A DNA stretch of 64,000 nucleotides from Bacteroidales bacterium. Lineage in GTDB: Bacteria; Bacteroidota; Bacteroidia; Bacteroidales; Paludibacteraceae. Each line of letters begins with the position of its first letter. Position 1 is the first letter of the stretch. Positions 18,067 to 26,825 of this stretch are shown here, in pieces. A program made the position numbers and the translations under genes. The notes under the pieces are model-generated. The model was given only the letters and a program-made list of their open reading frames with translations, did not search any database and had not been told where the DNA came from. The stretch spans positions 54,994 through 118,993 of the forward strand of contig SFDZ01000002.1 of NCBI GenBank assembly GCA_004557405.1, given 5' to 3'.

Positions 18067-19020
18067 GGTTTCGGATTCTTTTGCTTTTTTCCACAACTGC
18101 CACGCATTGAACGAATTTTGCCAAATGACGTAACTGCCCGGCGCTACCGATGCCAACGGATTGAGGTACGAGTAGGCCATCCAAATGGCGAGAATGGTGT
18201 TTTTTTGCCCCAATGATTGGCCGGCACTGATGCGGTCGTCGTAGATGGTGCCGATTTTTTTGCCAAACAAAAACTGCAACACACATGCACCCAAACCACC
18301 CGATGCAATGAGAATCTTTTCCCAAATGTCAGCATTGCTTGTAACGAGCGATTGTACCGTTTGTCCGGTTACGATGGTGAGCGACACTGCCCACAAATAG
18401 AAGGCCAACCACGAATAACGCAGCAGCACTTGATGCAGTCGTGGCAGACAATAGCGGAAGAATAGGGCTAACAGAAAAGGTGCCAACAATAGCGGAAACA
18501 CTTTGCCTAAAATGCGTAAAAATGCTGCCATAAAGGTCAGGCCGGCATGCGGCTCGACCAACGGAAACACAATCGGCACCAAAAGCGCCGCCATGATGTT
18601 CGATAAAAGCGTATAAGTGAGCAAACTCGCCGTGTTGCCGCCCAATTTGCCGGTGATGACAACGCCGGCGGTGGCTGTCGGACATATCAAACAGACCATA
18701 ACGCCTTCGAATACAGCACGATAGGCATCGTTCAGCGGCAAGAGCAACAGCATGACTGCCATGATGCAGCATGTGGCGGATTGGAATAGCAGCAACCAAC
18801 CGTGCCATCTGTGCGGTCGGAGGGTTTTCGGGTCGATTTTGCAGAACGACAATAGTAATTGCGCAAAGATAAGTGTGGGCGTCAGTATGGCAATCGCCTC
18901 GTTGATAGCGGGCTTGAGTGGCGCTACCGATTGCCATTTGGACAATACAAAATAACCGACGGCGCCGGTTATCATGGCAATGGGCAATGTCCATTTTTTG
19001 ATGAATGCAATGATTTTCAT
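18055..19020 (-). CDS. Bile acid:sodium symporter (BASS) family transporter
   Basis: The 321-residue protein has about nine or ten hydrophobic segments, as in BASS transporters. The typical stretch GVMVCLICPTATAGVVITGKLGGNTASL sits mid-protein; its unwound helix-crossing region binds sodium in known relatives. The C-terminus ends in a charged tail. Bacterial members transport organic anions such as pantoate or 2-keto acids; the substrate here is unknown. It lies 10 bp downstream of queA on the minus strand and probably shares its transcript. Confidence 0.8.
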   Translation of the reverse strand: MKIIAFIKKWTLPIAMITGAVGYFVLSKWQSVAPLKPAINEAIAILTPTLIFAQLLLSFCKIDPKTLRPHRWHGWLLLFQSATCCIMAVMLLLLPLNDAYRAVFEGVMVCLICPTATAGVVITGKLGGNTASLLTYTLLSNIMAALLVPIVFPLVEPHAGLTFMAAFLRILGKVFPLLLAPFLLALFFRYCLPRLHQVLLRYSWLAFYLWAVSLTIVTGQTVQSLVTSNADIWEKILIASGGLGACVLQFLFGKKIGTIYDDRISAGQSLGQKNTILAIWMAYSYLNPLASVAPGSYVIWQNSFNAWQLWKKAKESETEKK

Positions 19021-19030
19021 GCCGATGGGC

Positions 19031-20284
19031 TTATTGTGGTCTTACAAGCAGAGAACTGTCGCCGTAACTCAAAAAGCGAAAATCGTGTGCCAAAGCATAA
19101 TCGTAAATGTCGTGCCAATGCTCATTGCCCACAAAGGCAGCAATCAGCAACAGCAACGTGCTTTTGGGTTGGTGAAAATTGGTTATCATTTTGCGCACAA
19201 TGCGAAAACGGAATCCCGGTACAATCATTATTTGCGTGGCAGCCTCGATGGCAGGCAGATGCTTGCGTGTCAGATAATCGACAATGGCTTTCAGCGCCTC
19301 TTCGGTGGACAGTGTATAGGCGTTTTCGTAGGGTTCCCATTGCGCCACGGTCAAATCGGGTGCTTCGGGATTGGCGTGAATATGACACCCTAAATAATAT
19401 AGGCTCTCCAACGTGCGTACCGATGTGGTGCCGACGGCCACCACATGTTCCAAATTTTTCAGAATATCGGTGATGGTGGTTTTGTTTACCGAAATCATTT
19501 CGCGGTGCATGGCATGGTCGCCAATCTCGTCGGCTTTTACCGGTTGAAACGTGCCGGCACCCACATGCAGCGTTACTTCGTCCTCGTGCACACCATTTAG
19601 TGCAAGGCGGCGAATCACGTCTTTCGTAAAATGCAATCCGGCTGTTGGCGCAGCCACCGAACCATCGATTTTGGAGTAAACGGTTTGGTAAGTGGTTTTG
19701 TCGCTCTCTTCGGTGGCGCGGTTCAAATAGGGTGGAATGGGCAATTCGCCGAAATGCTCCAAAATATCGGCAAAGGTGATGTTATCGTTGTTCCAACTGA
19801 AACGTATGTCGTGTGTCATGCCGGCATCGGCTGCTATTCTTTCGGCCTGAATTTGCACAAATTCGCCTTTTATCAGCAGCGTTTGGGTCAGCACACCATC
19901 TTTCCATTTTTTCAGGTTGCCTACAAGGCATTTCCAAACACACGATTCCGTTTCTTGAAAAACCTGCAGATAGTCGTTTGGCGCTTGCGGCTCCAAACAA
20001 AAAATCTCGATTTGCGCTCCCGTCTCTTTGTGAAAATGCAGGCGCGCCTGAATGACGCGTGTATTGTTGTAAATGAGCAAATCGCCCGTTTGCAAACAAT
20101 CGGGTAAGTCGTAAAAATGTGCTTCGGCAATGCTACTATCGCGCCACACAAGCAATTTGCTGTGGTCGCGCTCCTCCAAAGGATATTTGGCAATGCGGTC
20201 GTCCGGCAACGGATAGTCGTAGTCGGCAATGCGGATATGTTGTGGTGTCATCATCGGTGGATTGTTACGGCTTTTTTCTGACAT
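19031..20284 (-). CDS. queA: S-adenosylmethionine:tRNA ribosyltransferase-isomerase
   Basis: QueA builds epoxyqueuosine at the wobble base of GUN-anticodon tRNAs. The 417-residue protein shows YDYPLPDDRIAKYPLEERD, LLIYNNTRVIQARL, the conserved GSVAAPTAGLHFT and VTLHVGAGTFQPV, and near the end NFHQPKSTLLLLIAAF. The ORF begins at 20284. An internal Met pair at 20254/20251 lines up better with the usual QueA N-terminus and gives a longer leader from the predicted promoter, so the true start may be there. Confidence 0.94.
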   Translation of the reverse strand: MSEKSRNNPPMMTPQHIRIADYDYPLPDDRIAKYPLEERDHSKLLVWRDSSIAEAHFYDLPDCLQTGDLLIYNNTRVIQARLHFHKETGAQIEIFCLEPQAPNDYLQVFQETESCVWKCLVGNLKKWKDGVLTQTLLIKGEFVQIQAERIAADAGMTHDIRFSWNNDNITFADILEHFGELPIPPYLNRATEESDKTTYQTVYSKIDGSVAAPTAGLHFTKDVIRRLALNGVHEDEVTLHVGAGTFQPVKADEIGDHAMHREMISVNKTTITDILKNLEHVVAVGTTSVRTLESLYYLGCHIHANPEAPDLTVAQWEPYENAYTLSTEEALKAIVDYLTRKHLPAIEAATQIMIVPGFRFRIVRKMITNFHQPKSTLLLLIAAFVGNEHWHDIYDYALAHDFRFLSYGDSSLLVRPQ

Positions 20285-20304
20285 TCTATGATTTTTTTGT
20301 GGCG

Positions 20305-20312
20305 CAAAAGTA
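20305..20312 (-). promoter_or_regulatory. -7 box for queA
   Basis: On the minus strand this reads TACTTTTG, an exact TAnnTTTG box, 20-60 bp ahead of the two candidate queA starts. No good TTTG is seen at the expected upstream spacing. Confidence 0.5.
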
Positions 20313-20448
20313 CAAGTTTTTTTGGAATTAACGCCATAAAACCTCTTTTTTTTATCTTTTTGTTGATAACTTTTTTGTCGCTTATTTTGTTGTAAATGAA
20401 TTAGTTGTGTATTTTTGACTCTTGGCGATATGTCAAAAATCGGAACTA

Positions 20449-20483
20449 TCGAATGAACGTTCGAAAAAAAAGTAGTATCTTTG
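20449..20483 (+). promoter_or_regulatory. Promoter and TetR operator-like palindrome
   Basis: An inverted repeat TCGAA-TGAACG-TTCGA (20449-20464) contains the perfect palindrome GAACGTTC. Twelve bases later is a -7 box TATCTTTG (20476-20483). The palindrome occupies the -33 region, the usual place for a repressor that blocks its own promoter. It probably controls the TetR gene and the lipid genes behind it. Confidence 0.62.
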
Positions 20484-20538
20484 CAGACCGATTTCGATGT
20501 AAAAATGCGTGTCGGTACACCATCGCATTTGTAGCAGC

Positions 20539-21129
20539 ATGAAAATCAATCGCGACTATATCGTTTCCAAAGCGTTCGAGCAATATCTGTTGCATGGCTA
20601 TTCGGGCGTGTCCATCTCTGTTTTGCAGGAACAGTTGGGCATTGGTCGCGCCACGCTGTATTACTATTTCAAGGACAAAAGTGCGTTGTTCTGTGCCGTC
20701 ATCGATAAGTATTTCGTGGCAGTGATGGAGCAAACGCTCGATATGCCGGACACGGTTTTGTTGAGCCAAATGATAGAGTCGCGTTTGGGGCTGTTGCACA
20801 ACAAATGCGCACATCTGCACACCATCGACAATCCGCAAGTTGTCTTGTCGAACTATTCGTCGCTGCTGCTTGTGGCGTTGATGAAATATGCCGGATACCG
20901 CGAAAAAATCGAAGTGTTGCGCCAGCGCGCCATCGACTTGTGGGCCAAAGCCATACGCAACAGCATCGTGCATGGCGAAGTACGCACCGACATCAATGTC
21001 GAAGTGGTGGCAGCGTTTTTTGTCAATATCAAAGATTCCTACGAGTCGGGGCTGAACGCCAACTTTGTGGACAATGCCCGATTTGTCGAAACATCTTATC
21101 AATATTTGTACGATTTAATTAAAGTTTAA
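20539..21129 (+). CDS. TetR/AcrR family regulator
   Basis: The 196-residue regulator has an N-terminal helix-turn-helix typical of TetR, with YSGVSISVLQEQLGIGRATL and the signature LYYYFKDKSALF. The variable helical C-terminal part would bind the inducer. The frame extends to a GTG at 20509, but ATG at 20539 leaves a reasonable leader after the promoter. It is the first gene of the acyltransferase-ketosynthase-ACP cluster, and a palindrome overlaps its promoter. Autoregulation and control of the cluster are therefore likely. Confidence 0.85.
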   Translation: MKINRDYIVSKAFEQYLLHGYSGVSISVLQEQLGIGRATLYYYFKDKSALFCAVIDKYFVAVMEQTLDMPDTVLLSQMIESRLGLLHNKCAHLHTIDNPQVVLSNYSSLLLVALMKYAGYREKIEVLRQRAIDLWAKAIRNSIVHGEVRTDINVEVVAAFFVNIKDSYESGLNANFVDNARFVETSYQYLYDLIKV

Positions 21130-21141
21130 CCCAAAAACGTC

Positions 21142-22506
21142 ATGTCGAACAATAATAATAACAAAGAATTACGCCCAAGTCTTGGCTACCGCTTGTTCAA
21201 ACGGTATGTACGTTTTTTACACAATCGCTTGTTGTACCGACACATGTATGCGGTGAACAAAGAGGCTGTGCCGCCTATCGGAACACCGGTGCTCATTGTG
21301 TCGAATCATCAGAACTGCGCCAACGACCCATTGGCCTTGCTGCTCAGTTTGGAGATTGATACACATCCGTACGTCATTGCACGCGGCGATGTATTCGCTT
21401 GGAACCCAAAATTGGCCTCGTTCTTCAAATGGATAGGTATGTTGCCCGCATTCCGTCTGCACACCGAAGGCGCCGAATCGCTCGGCAAAAACGAAGAAAC
21501 CATTCGGATATCGGGTGGCGAATTACTCAAAGGACAACGCCTCATCATGTATCCCGAAGGCACGCATCAGGACAAACGCTGGTTGGGCGAATTTTCTTTC
21601 GGATACACACGCATGGCTTTCCAAACAGCCGAAATGAACGACTTCCAAACCGATATACTGATTTTGCCGTCGTGCAATCACTATTCGAGTTATTTCGGGC
21701 TGCAAGAAGATTTTATGGTGAAATTCGGTACGCCCATCTCGCTGAAACCTTACTACGAACTCTACAAAACAAAACCGCGTACGGCACAGCGCGAAGTCAA
21801 TAAATTGGTGCGCGCTCAAATAGAAGGTATGATGCTCAATATCACCGACTTGGACAATTATGATGCCATCGATACCATACGCAATACCTACGGCGTAACC
21901 TACGCCTCCAATCATGGTCGAAACCCAAATTATCTGCCCGACAAACTCGCCAGCGACCGCGACTTGTTCGAAGCCATCGAGCAGGCCAAAGCCGCCGATG
22001 CCGAAACCGTGCAACAGATATTCGACGATGCGCGTGCCTTGCAGCATGGGCTTGACCAACAACGTCTGGATAACGACCGGTTCGACCGCAAACCCTCTGT
22101 GGTGGCCACTTGCGCACAATCGTTGGCACAAATAGCATTGCTGCCTGTGTGGTTGGTGGCGCTGTGGCCGGGCATCGTGTGCTACAATCTGCCGAAACTA
22201 TTCCTGAAAACGGACAAAATGTTTACCAATACGTTGATTCTCATTCTGAACGTGTTGGTCTTTGTGCCGATATTCTTGTTGGCCACATTGTTGGTAGCCG
22301 GTTGCGGCTTTGGCTGGTGGTGGCAGGCTGCCGTTTGGGTGCTGTTGTTCCCGGCCATCACGCTGTTTGCGTGGTACGACTACAAATGGATGCGCCGCAC
22401 AGTGCGCGATTGGCGGTTCCTGACACACGCACGTTGTGCCAAGTTCATAGCCCTCAAAAACCTGCGCAACCGCATGTATGCTAATTTGAACAAAGTTTTA
22501 CACTAA
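21142..22506 (+). CDS. Lysophospholipid/glycerol-phosphate acyltransferase (PlsC domain)
   Basis: The 454-residue protein has an N-terminal PlsC domain. Block I reads SNHQNCANDPLA, a His-Asp pair spaced by five residues as in the related Bacteroidetes subfamily; block III is IMYPEGTHQDKRWLGEFSFG. The C-terminal third has hydrophobic segments (LPVWLVALWPGIVCYNLP, LILNVLVFVPIFLLATLLVAG, AAVWVLLFPAITLFAW), so it is membrane bound. It lies 12 bp after the TetR gene. In polyene clusters such enzymes are thought to attach the acyl product to a lipid head. Confidence 0.84.
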   Translation: MSNNNNNKELRPSLGYRLFKRYVRFLHNRLLYRHMYAVNKEAVPPIGTPVLIVSNHQNCANDPLALLLSLEIDTHPYVIARGDVFAWNPKLASFFKWIGMLPAFRLHTEGAESLGKNEETIRISGGELLKGQRLIMYPEGTHQDKRWLGEFSFGYTRMAFQTAEMNDFQTDILILPSCNHYSSYFGLQEDFMVKFGTPISLKPYYELYKTKPRTAQREVNKLVRAQIEGMMLNITDLDNYDAIDTIRNTYGVTYASNHGRNPNYLPDKLASDRDLFEAIEQAKAADAETVQQIFDDARALQHGLDQQRLDNDRFDRKPSVVATCAQSLAQIALLPVWLVALWPGIVCYNLPKLFLKTDKMFTNTLILILNVLVFVPIFLLATLLVAGCGFGWWWQAAVWVLLFPAITLFAWYDYKWMRRTVRDWRFLTHARCAKFIALKNLRNRMYANLNKVLH

Positions 22507-22525
22507 TAAAAAAAACGACACAACA

Positions 22526-22936
22526 ATGGACTTGAAAAAAATTGCATTGATTGCCACATTTGTGGTTATGACGGTGACTGCTGCTGCCCAAGCACTGCCC
22601 GAACAAGCCGTACGTTTCATCGAAACAGCGTTCCCCGAACGCTCGGTGCTGATGGTCAATTCGAAAGTTGGCTACGATGTCGTACTTGATGATTTTACCA
22701 AATTGGAGTTTACAGCCACCGGTCGTTGGATAGAGATGGACGCCGAAGACGAAGGCAATATACCCGATACGGCCGTTCCCGAAGAGATGCTGAAACGCAT
22801 TCGTAAGGTTTTTCCCGACAACAAAATCAAAAAAATAGAGTGGAGTCGTATCACCGGCGGTTACGATGTGGAATTGTCGGGCGATGTAGAGTTGGAGTTC
22901 GACAGTGCCTACCAACTGACGGATATCAACAAATAA
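22526..22936 (+). CDS. Secreted PepSY-like protein
   Basis: The 136-residue protein has a cleavable signal peptide (to about TAAAQ) and two similar halves. Each contains a helix, then a VGYDVVLDDFTKLEF- or GGYDVELSGDVELEF-like strand pair, the pattern of the PepSY-like/DUF2874 fold. It is likely periplasmic. Such proteins are often dismissed as beta-lactamase-inhibitor-like, and their role is unclear. Its position between the acyltransferase and ketosynthase genes suggests it belongs to the lipid cluster. Confidence 0.72.
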   Translation: MDLKKIALIATFVVMTVTAAAQALPEQAVRFIETAFPERSVLMVNSKVGYDVVLDDFTKLEFTATGRWIEMDAEDEGNIPDTAVPEEMLKRIRKVFPDNKIKKIEWSRITGGYDVELSGDVELEFDSAYQLTDINK

Positions 22937-22975
22937 TTTTGATTTATTTTTTGTAATATATAACGATTTTTAATT

Positions 22976-24193
22976 ATGAAGAGAGTAGTAATTACCGGTA
23001 TGGGCATCTATTCGTGCTTGGGTCAAAACCTTGACGATGTGCGCGATGCGCTCTACAACGGTAAATCGGGCATCATTTTCGACCCGACCCGCAAAGAAAT
23101 GGGATTCCGTTCGGCCTTGACCGCCAAATTGGAAGTGCCCGATTTGAAAAAGGAGTTGAGCCGTTCGCAACGCGCTTTTATGCCCGAACAGGCCAAATAT
23201 GCTTATTGTGCTACGGTAGAGGCATTGCGCAACGCCGGCATCGACCAAGACTATCTGGATGCTCACGAAGTAGGTTTGCTCTATGGCAACGATAGTTCGG
23301 CCGACCCAACGGTGCGCGCCGTCGATATGATTCGCGAGAAGAAAGATACGACCTTGTGTGGTTCGGGAGCAATATTCCAATCGATGAACTCCACCGTAAC
23401 CATGAACCTCGGCTGCATATTCCGCCTGAAAGGCATCAACCTTACGGTGTCCGGCGCGTGCGCCAGCGGTTCGCATGCCGTTGGTTTGGGCGCATTGCTC
23501 ATACAGAACGGTTTGCAGGATATGGTAGTGTGCGGTGGCGCACAAGAGGTTAATCCTTTCTCCATCGGCTCGTTCGATGGCATTTCTGCTTTCTCGGTGC
23601 GCGAGAGCGAACCGACCAAAGCCAGCCGTCCGTTCGACCGCGACCGCGACGGACTTGTGCCCGGCGGTGGCGCAGCAACCGTCATCATCGAGGAGTATGA
23701 ACACGCCGTAAAACGCGGCGCACCGATTCTGGCCGAAGTGTTGAGTTACGGATTCTCGTCGAACGGCGACCACATCTCGTCGCCGAACGTCGAAGGCCCG
23801 AGCCGCTCGTTGCAAATGGCCATCAAACGCGCCGGTATCGACATTCGCGAAATCGGCTACATCAATGCACACGCCACATCGACACACGTTGGCGACGCGC
23901 AGGAGGCCAAAGCCATTTACAACATTTTCGGCGAACGTACGGTGGAAGTTACATCGACCAAATCGCAAACCGGACACGAAATGTGGATGGCCGGCTCGAG
24001 TGAACTGATTTACTCGATGCTGATGATGAAAAACGATTTTATCGCCGCAAACCTCAATTTCGAAAATCCCGACGAAGACAGCGCCAAACTGCTGATTCCC
24101 GACAAACGCATCGAAAAACATTTCGATACATTCTTGTCGAACTCGTTCGGATTTGGCGGCACCAATGCAACGCTTATTGTGCGCAATATGTAA
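22976..24193 (+). CDS. Beta-ketoacyl-ACP synthase (FabF-like)
   Basis: The 405-residue condensing enzyme has a complete Cys-His-His triad: C162 in TVSGACASGSHA, H299 in INAHATSTHVGD and H334 in SQTGHEMWMAG. The domain order is that of FabF/KAS II. The two ACPs and dehydratase behind it suggest a dedicated chain-building line rather than the housekeeping fatty-acid gene set, since no fabD, fabG or fabH is nearby. A 412-residue antisense frame on the other strand is a shadow. Confidence 0.9.
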   Translation: MKRVVITGMGIYSCLGQNLDDVRDALYNGKSGIIFDPTRKEMGFRSALTAKLEVPDLKKELSRSQRAFMPEQAKYAYCATVEALRNAGIDQDYLDAHEVGLLYGNDSSADPTVRAVDMIREKKDTTLCGSGAIFQSMNSTVTMNLGCIFRLKGINLTVSGACASGSHAVGLGALLIQNGLQDMVVCGGAQEVNPFSIGSFDGISAFSVRESEPTKASRPFDRDRDGLVPGGGAATVIIEEYEHAVKRGAPILAEVLSYGFSSNGDHISSPNVEGPSRSLQMAIKRAGIDIREIGYINAHATSTHVGDAQEAKAIYNIFGERTVEVTSTKSQTGHEMWMAGSSELIYSMLMMKNDFIAANLNFENPDEDSAKLLIPDKRIEKHFDTFLSNSFGFGGTNATLIVRNM

Positions 24194-24223
24194 TCTCCTA
24201 AAAAACAATCAGAAAAGAGCGAT

Positions 24224-24469
24224 ATGGATAGAGTAGAATTGATTTCACAACTAAACGAAATTTTGGCACAGGAATTTGAAGTTGACATCGCAACCATAAC
24301 CCCCGAAGCCAATGTCAAAGAGACGTTGATGCTCAATAGTTTGGACGTGGTGGATATGATTGCCATTATCGAATTCAAATTCGGTGTGAAAATTCCGGCT
24401 ACAGAATTGTCTGACATTCAAACTTTCGAAGCCCTTTACGATTATGTTTTTCAAAACATCAAAAAATAA
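24224..24469 (+). CDS. Acyl carrier protein 1
   Basis: This 81-residue acidic helical protein has the phosphopantetheine site in LMLNSLDVVDMIAIIE, Ser39. The residue before the serine is Asn instead of the usual Asp of DSL, a minor variant. It is the first of two adjacent ACPs, 30 bp after the ketosynthase. It probably carries the growing chain or the starter in the cluster's assembly line. Confidence 0.88.
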   Translation: MDRVELISQLNEILAQEFEVDIATITPEANVKETLMLNSLDVVDMIAIIEFKFGVKIPATELSDIQTFEALYDYVFQNIKK

Positions 24470-24497
24470 TTATTAACAACTAAAATTGTAAAATACA

Positions 24498-24740
24498 ATG
24501 GAAAGAGAAGAATTGATTGCCAAAGTAAACGAAGTTTTGGCTGAAGAATTTGAAAAAGAAGTTTCTGAAATTACGCCCGATGCCGACATCAAACAAACCC
24601 TTGAACTCGATAGTTTGAGTTTGGTTGATATGGTGGCGCTCATCGAAAACGAATTTGGCGTGAAAATCAAACCGTCCGAAATGCCGCAAGTGAAGACATT
24701 TGGCGCGCTGTACGATTTCATTGCCGAGCGCATGGCCTGA
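24498..24740 (+). CDS. Acyl carrier protein 2
   Basis: This 80-residue ACP has the canonical site LELDSLSLVDM with Ser39. It is strongly similar to the preceding ACP in length and helix pattern, consistent with tandem duplication and divergence. Its stop overlaps the ATG of the dehydratase by one base, indicating tight co-expression. Confidence 0.9.
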   Translation: MEREELIAKVNEVLAEEFEKEVSEITPDADIKQTLELDSLSLVDMVALIENEFGVKIKPSEMPQVKTFGALYDFIAERMA

Positions 24741-25171
24741 TGGATAAACCGCTTTTTACGGGCGACGAGGTGTTTCGGCTGATTCCGCAGCGAGCGCCTA
24801 TCGTCATGGTCGATACGCTGCTCGATGCTACCGATACCGAGGCCAACACGGCTTTGACGGTTGCTCCCGACAATCTGTTTTTTGCCGACGGACATCTGCG
24901 CGAACCGGGGCTGATTGAGCATATTGCCCAATCGGCTGCGGCCTTTGCCGGATTTTCGACCTACAAGCAAGGCTTGCCGCCAAAACTTGGTTATATCGGC
25001 GAAATAAAAAAAATGCGTATCGAGCATTTGCCGGCGGTGGGCGACACGCTACACACGCATCTGACAATTTTGGGCGAAGCGGCCGGCATCACACTGCTGG
25101 CTGCCGAAACCAAAGTGGCCGATACGATTGTGGCTGCCGGGCAGATGAAAATTTTCATCAAAAACGATTGA
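24740..25171 (+). CDS. 3-hydroxyacyl-ACP dehydratase-like hotdog protein
   Basis: The 143-residue hotdog protein begins FRLIPQRAPIVMVDTLLDA, like FabZ. The active-site loop reads FADGHLREPGLIEHIAQSAAAFAG: the HFP catalytic motif is replaced by GHLREPG and the helix carries EHIAQ. This variant is typical of dehydratases in Bacteroidetes polyene and lipid clusters rather than housekeeping FabZ. It is the last gene of the cluster; a strong hairpin follows. Confidence 0.8.
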   Translation: MDKPLFTGDEVFRLIPQRAPIVMVDTLLDATDTEANTALTVAPDNLFFADGHLREPGLIEHIAQSAAAFAGFSTYKQGLPPKLGYIGEIKKMRIEHLPAVGDTLHTHLTILGEAAGITLLAAETKVADTIVAAGQMKIFIKND

Positions 25172-25195
25172 TTATCAATCGGAAAGCTTATCGAA

Positions 25196-25235
25196 AACAA
25201 CGACGGACTCTCCATTTGGGGAGCCCGTCGTTGTT
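25196..25235. terminator. Strong hairpin between convergent operons
   Basis: The arms AACAACGACGG and CCGTCGTTGTT pair perfectly, and an inner CTC/GAG extends the stem past one mismatch. On the minus strand the stem is followed by TTTTC, so it most clearly ends the DUF2490 transcript. It may also stop the plus-strand cluster, though no clear T-run follows on that side. Confidence 0.7.
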
Positions 25236-25253
25236 GTGCGTGGGGCGTTGGAT

Positions 25254-26057
25254 TTACCAATCGAAACAATAGGTAACGCTCAAAATGTGTGTCAGCGACG
25301 TTTTGTGTGTCAACTTGATGCGCTCGATGTCGATGTTGTTTGCAGCATATTTCACATCGATGTCGCGTGTCCAATTGCAGTCGGCACGATAGTAGAAGTT
25401 GAAGGCATTGTGTTGGTCGATGCGCCATTTCAGACCGATGGCACTGCGTACTGCATCGATGTAGTTGCCGGCCAACTTCGGAGCGTTCAGCGTGTTCGAT
25501 AGTTCGACGGAGATGTAGGGTTTCAGCGGTTTGCTCATGCAGGTGTATTCGGCGGTGAATTTTGAACGCAGATGCCAATCGGGATTTGCTTTCTCGTTCG
25601 GGTCGGGATTGTCCATGCGGTAGGTCATCATCGGACGCTCGCGCAACGAAAACTGCCATTGATTATAGTGGTAACTGCCTGTGAGATCGAGATATACGCG
25701 ATGGCGCATCACCCAATATTTCTCGTAGTTGGTGCTCTTTTTGCCATCGTGGTGAATCAGATGGAATGAATAGCCGATGGTTGTTTTGAAGTATGTGTTG
25801 AATTTGTAGGTGAGCGACAGGGTGGAGTAGAGTCGGTCGAATGTGGTCGATATGTCTTTGAAACGCGCTTCTTCTTCCCACTTCAGCGATAGACCGTGGT
25901 AGAGGTCGCCGCCGATGTCGAATCCGATGCGTGGTGCAAAATCTTGTTTGAGCGCATTGGTCGTTTCGACGATTTCTATTTCTTGTTCTTGCGCTACAAA
26001 TGGTGTCGGCAGCACAAGTGCGCATAGCAAAACGATGTGTTTGAACGATGTTTTCAT
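25254..26057 (-). CDS. DUF2490 outer-membrane protein
   Basis: The 267-residue protein has a signal peptide (to about PFVAQ) and many alternating strands rich in Tyr, Trp and His, ending SVTYCFDW. A C-terminal aromatic is typical of outer-membrane barrels. DUF2490 proteins are predicted beta-barrels of unknown function. The conserved WRIDQHNAFNFYYR and NYEKYWVMRHRVYLDL segments fit the family. It is the last gene of the VTC-DUF4956 operon, 27 bp after DUF4956. Confidence 0.78.
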   Translation of the reverse strand: MKTSFKHIVLLCALVLPTPFVAQEQEIEIVETTNALKQDFAPRIGFDIGGDLYHGLSLKWEEEARFKDISTTFDRLYSTLSLTYKFNTYFKTTIGYSFHLIHHDGKKSTNYEKYWVMRHRVYLDLTGSYHYNQWQFSLRERPMMTYRMDNPDPNEKANPDWHLRSKFTAEYTCMSKPLKPYISVELSNTLNAPKLAGNYIDAVRSAIGLKWRIDQHNAFNFYYRADCNWTRDIDVKYAANNIDIERIKLTHKTSLTHILSVTYCFDW

Positions 26058-26084
26058 GGCGTTTTTGGTGTTTTTATAAGGTGT

Positions 26085-26813
26085 TCAACTCATGTCGGGT
26101 TTTATTTTGGTGATGTTTTCGACATCGCCGGTGGTGTTTTTGTCGCAGATGTAATAGACGCGCAGGAACGCGGCATCGCGCAAAAAATCGACATGCCCCA
26201 CATCGACTTTTTCGACTTTGTGGCCGATGCGTTGTTCGAGGTCGGCAATGAGTTCGGCGCGCCGTTCGGGGACGATGTTTTCGATTTTGTCGTACAAGAC
26301 GAGTTTCGAGGCGGTATGCCGCAGCCGCACATGTTCACAAATGCCTGTCATGGCGATGATGAGCATATTGGTTACTACCAATTCGGCATAACTGACCGTC
26401 ATGGCCAAGCCGTTGATGACCGAAATGGCGATGATGACAAACAGGTAGGTCATTTCGCGAATGGGAACGGTTTCGGTGCGATAGCGAATCATGCCGAAAA
26501 TGGCAAACAGACCAAGTGTAAAGCCAATTTGCAGTTTGACATTTTCCATCAGGAAAATGAGCAAAAACATGCTAACACTGAATAGAATGAATGTGGTGTA
26601 GTAATCGCGTCGTCGGCTCTTTTTGTAGTAGAAAAAGTGTACTATCACCCAGCAAATCAGCAGGTTGAAGGTGAACCGAATCAGCAGGTTGAATAGACTG
26701 TCGGCCTCGAAAAGCGGTACGCCCAAAAAATCGAGCGTGTTGCCGGTGTCGCTGTATCCAAATTCTTGGGCAATACTTGGATCGAATTCCGGATATTGTT
26801 CTGTCTGTAACAT
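26085..26813 (-). CDS. DUF4956 membrane protein
   Basis: The 242-residue protein has four hydrophobic segments in the first 140 residues and the family hallmark LGLFAIFGMIRYRTETVPIREM. A cytosolic C-terminal domain of about 90 residues follows. DUF4956 proteins are almost always encoded next to VTC-domain polyphosphate polymerases, as here with a 12-bp gap. They may act as the membrane partner or channel for the polymer. This role is inference from gene pairing. Confidence 0.86.
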   Translation of the reverse strand: MLQTEQYPEFDPSIAQEFGYSDTGNTLDFLGVPLFEADSLFNLLIRFTFNLLICWVIVHFFYYKKSRRRDYYTTFILFSVSMFLLIFLMENVKLQIGFTLGLFAIFGMIRYRTETVPIREMTYLFVIIAISVINGLAMTVSYAELVVTNMLIIAMTGICEHVRLRHTASKLVLYDKIENIVPERRAELIADLEQRIGHKVEKVDVGHVDFLRDAAFLRVYYICDKNTTGDVENITKIKPDMS

Positions 26814-26825
26814 ATTGATAATTAT

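Noticed and set aside
22970..24208. 412-codon minus-strand frame
   Set aside because: Exactly antisense to the ketosynthase with its complete catalytic triad; a shadow.
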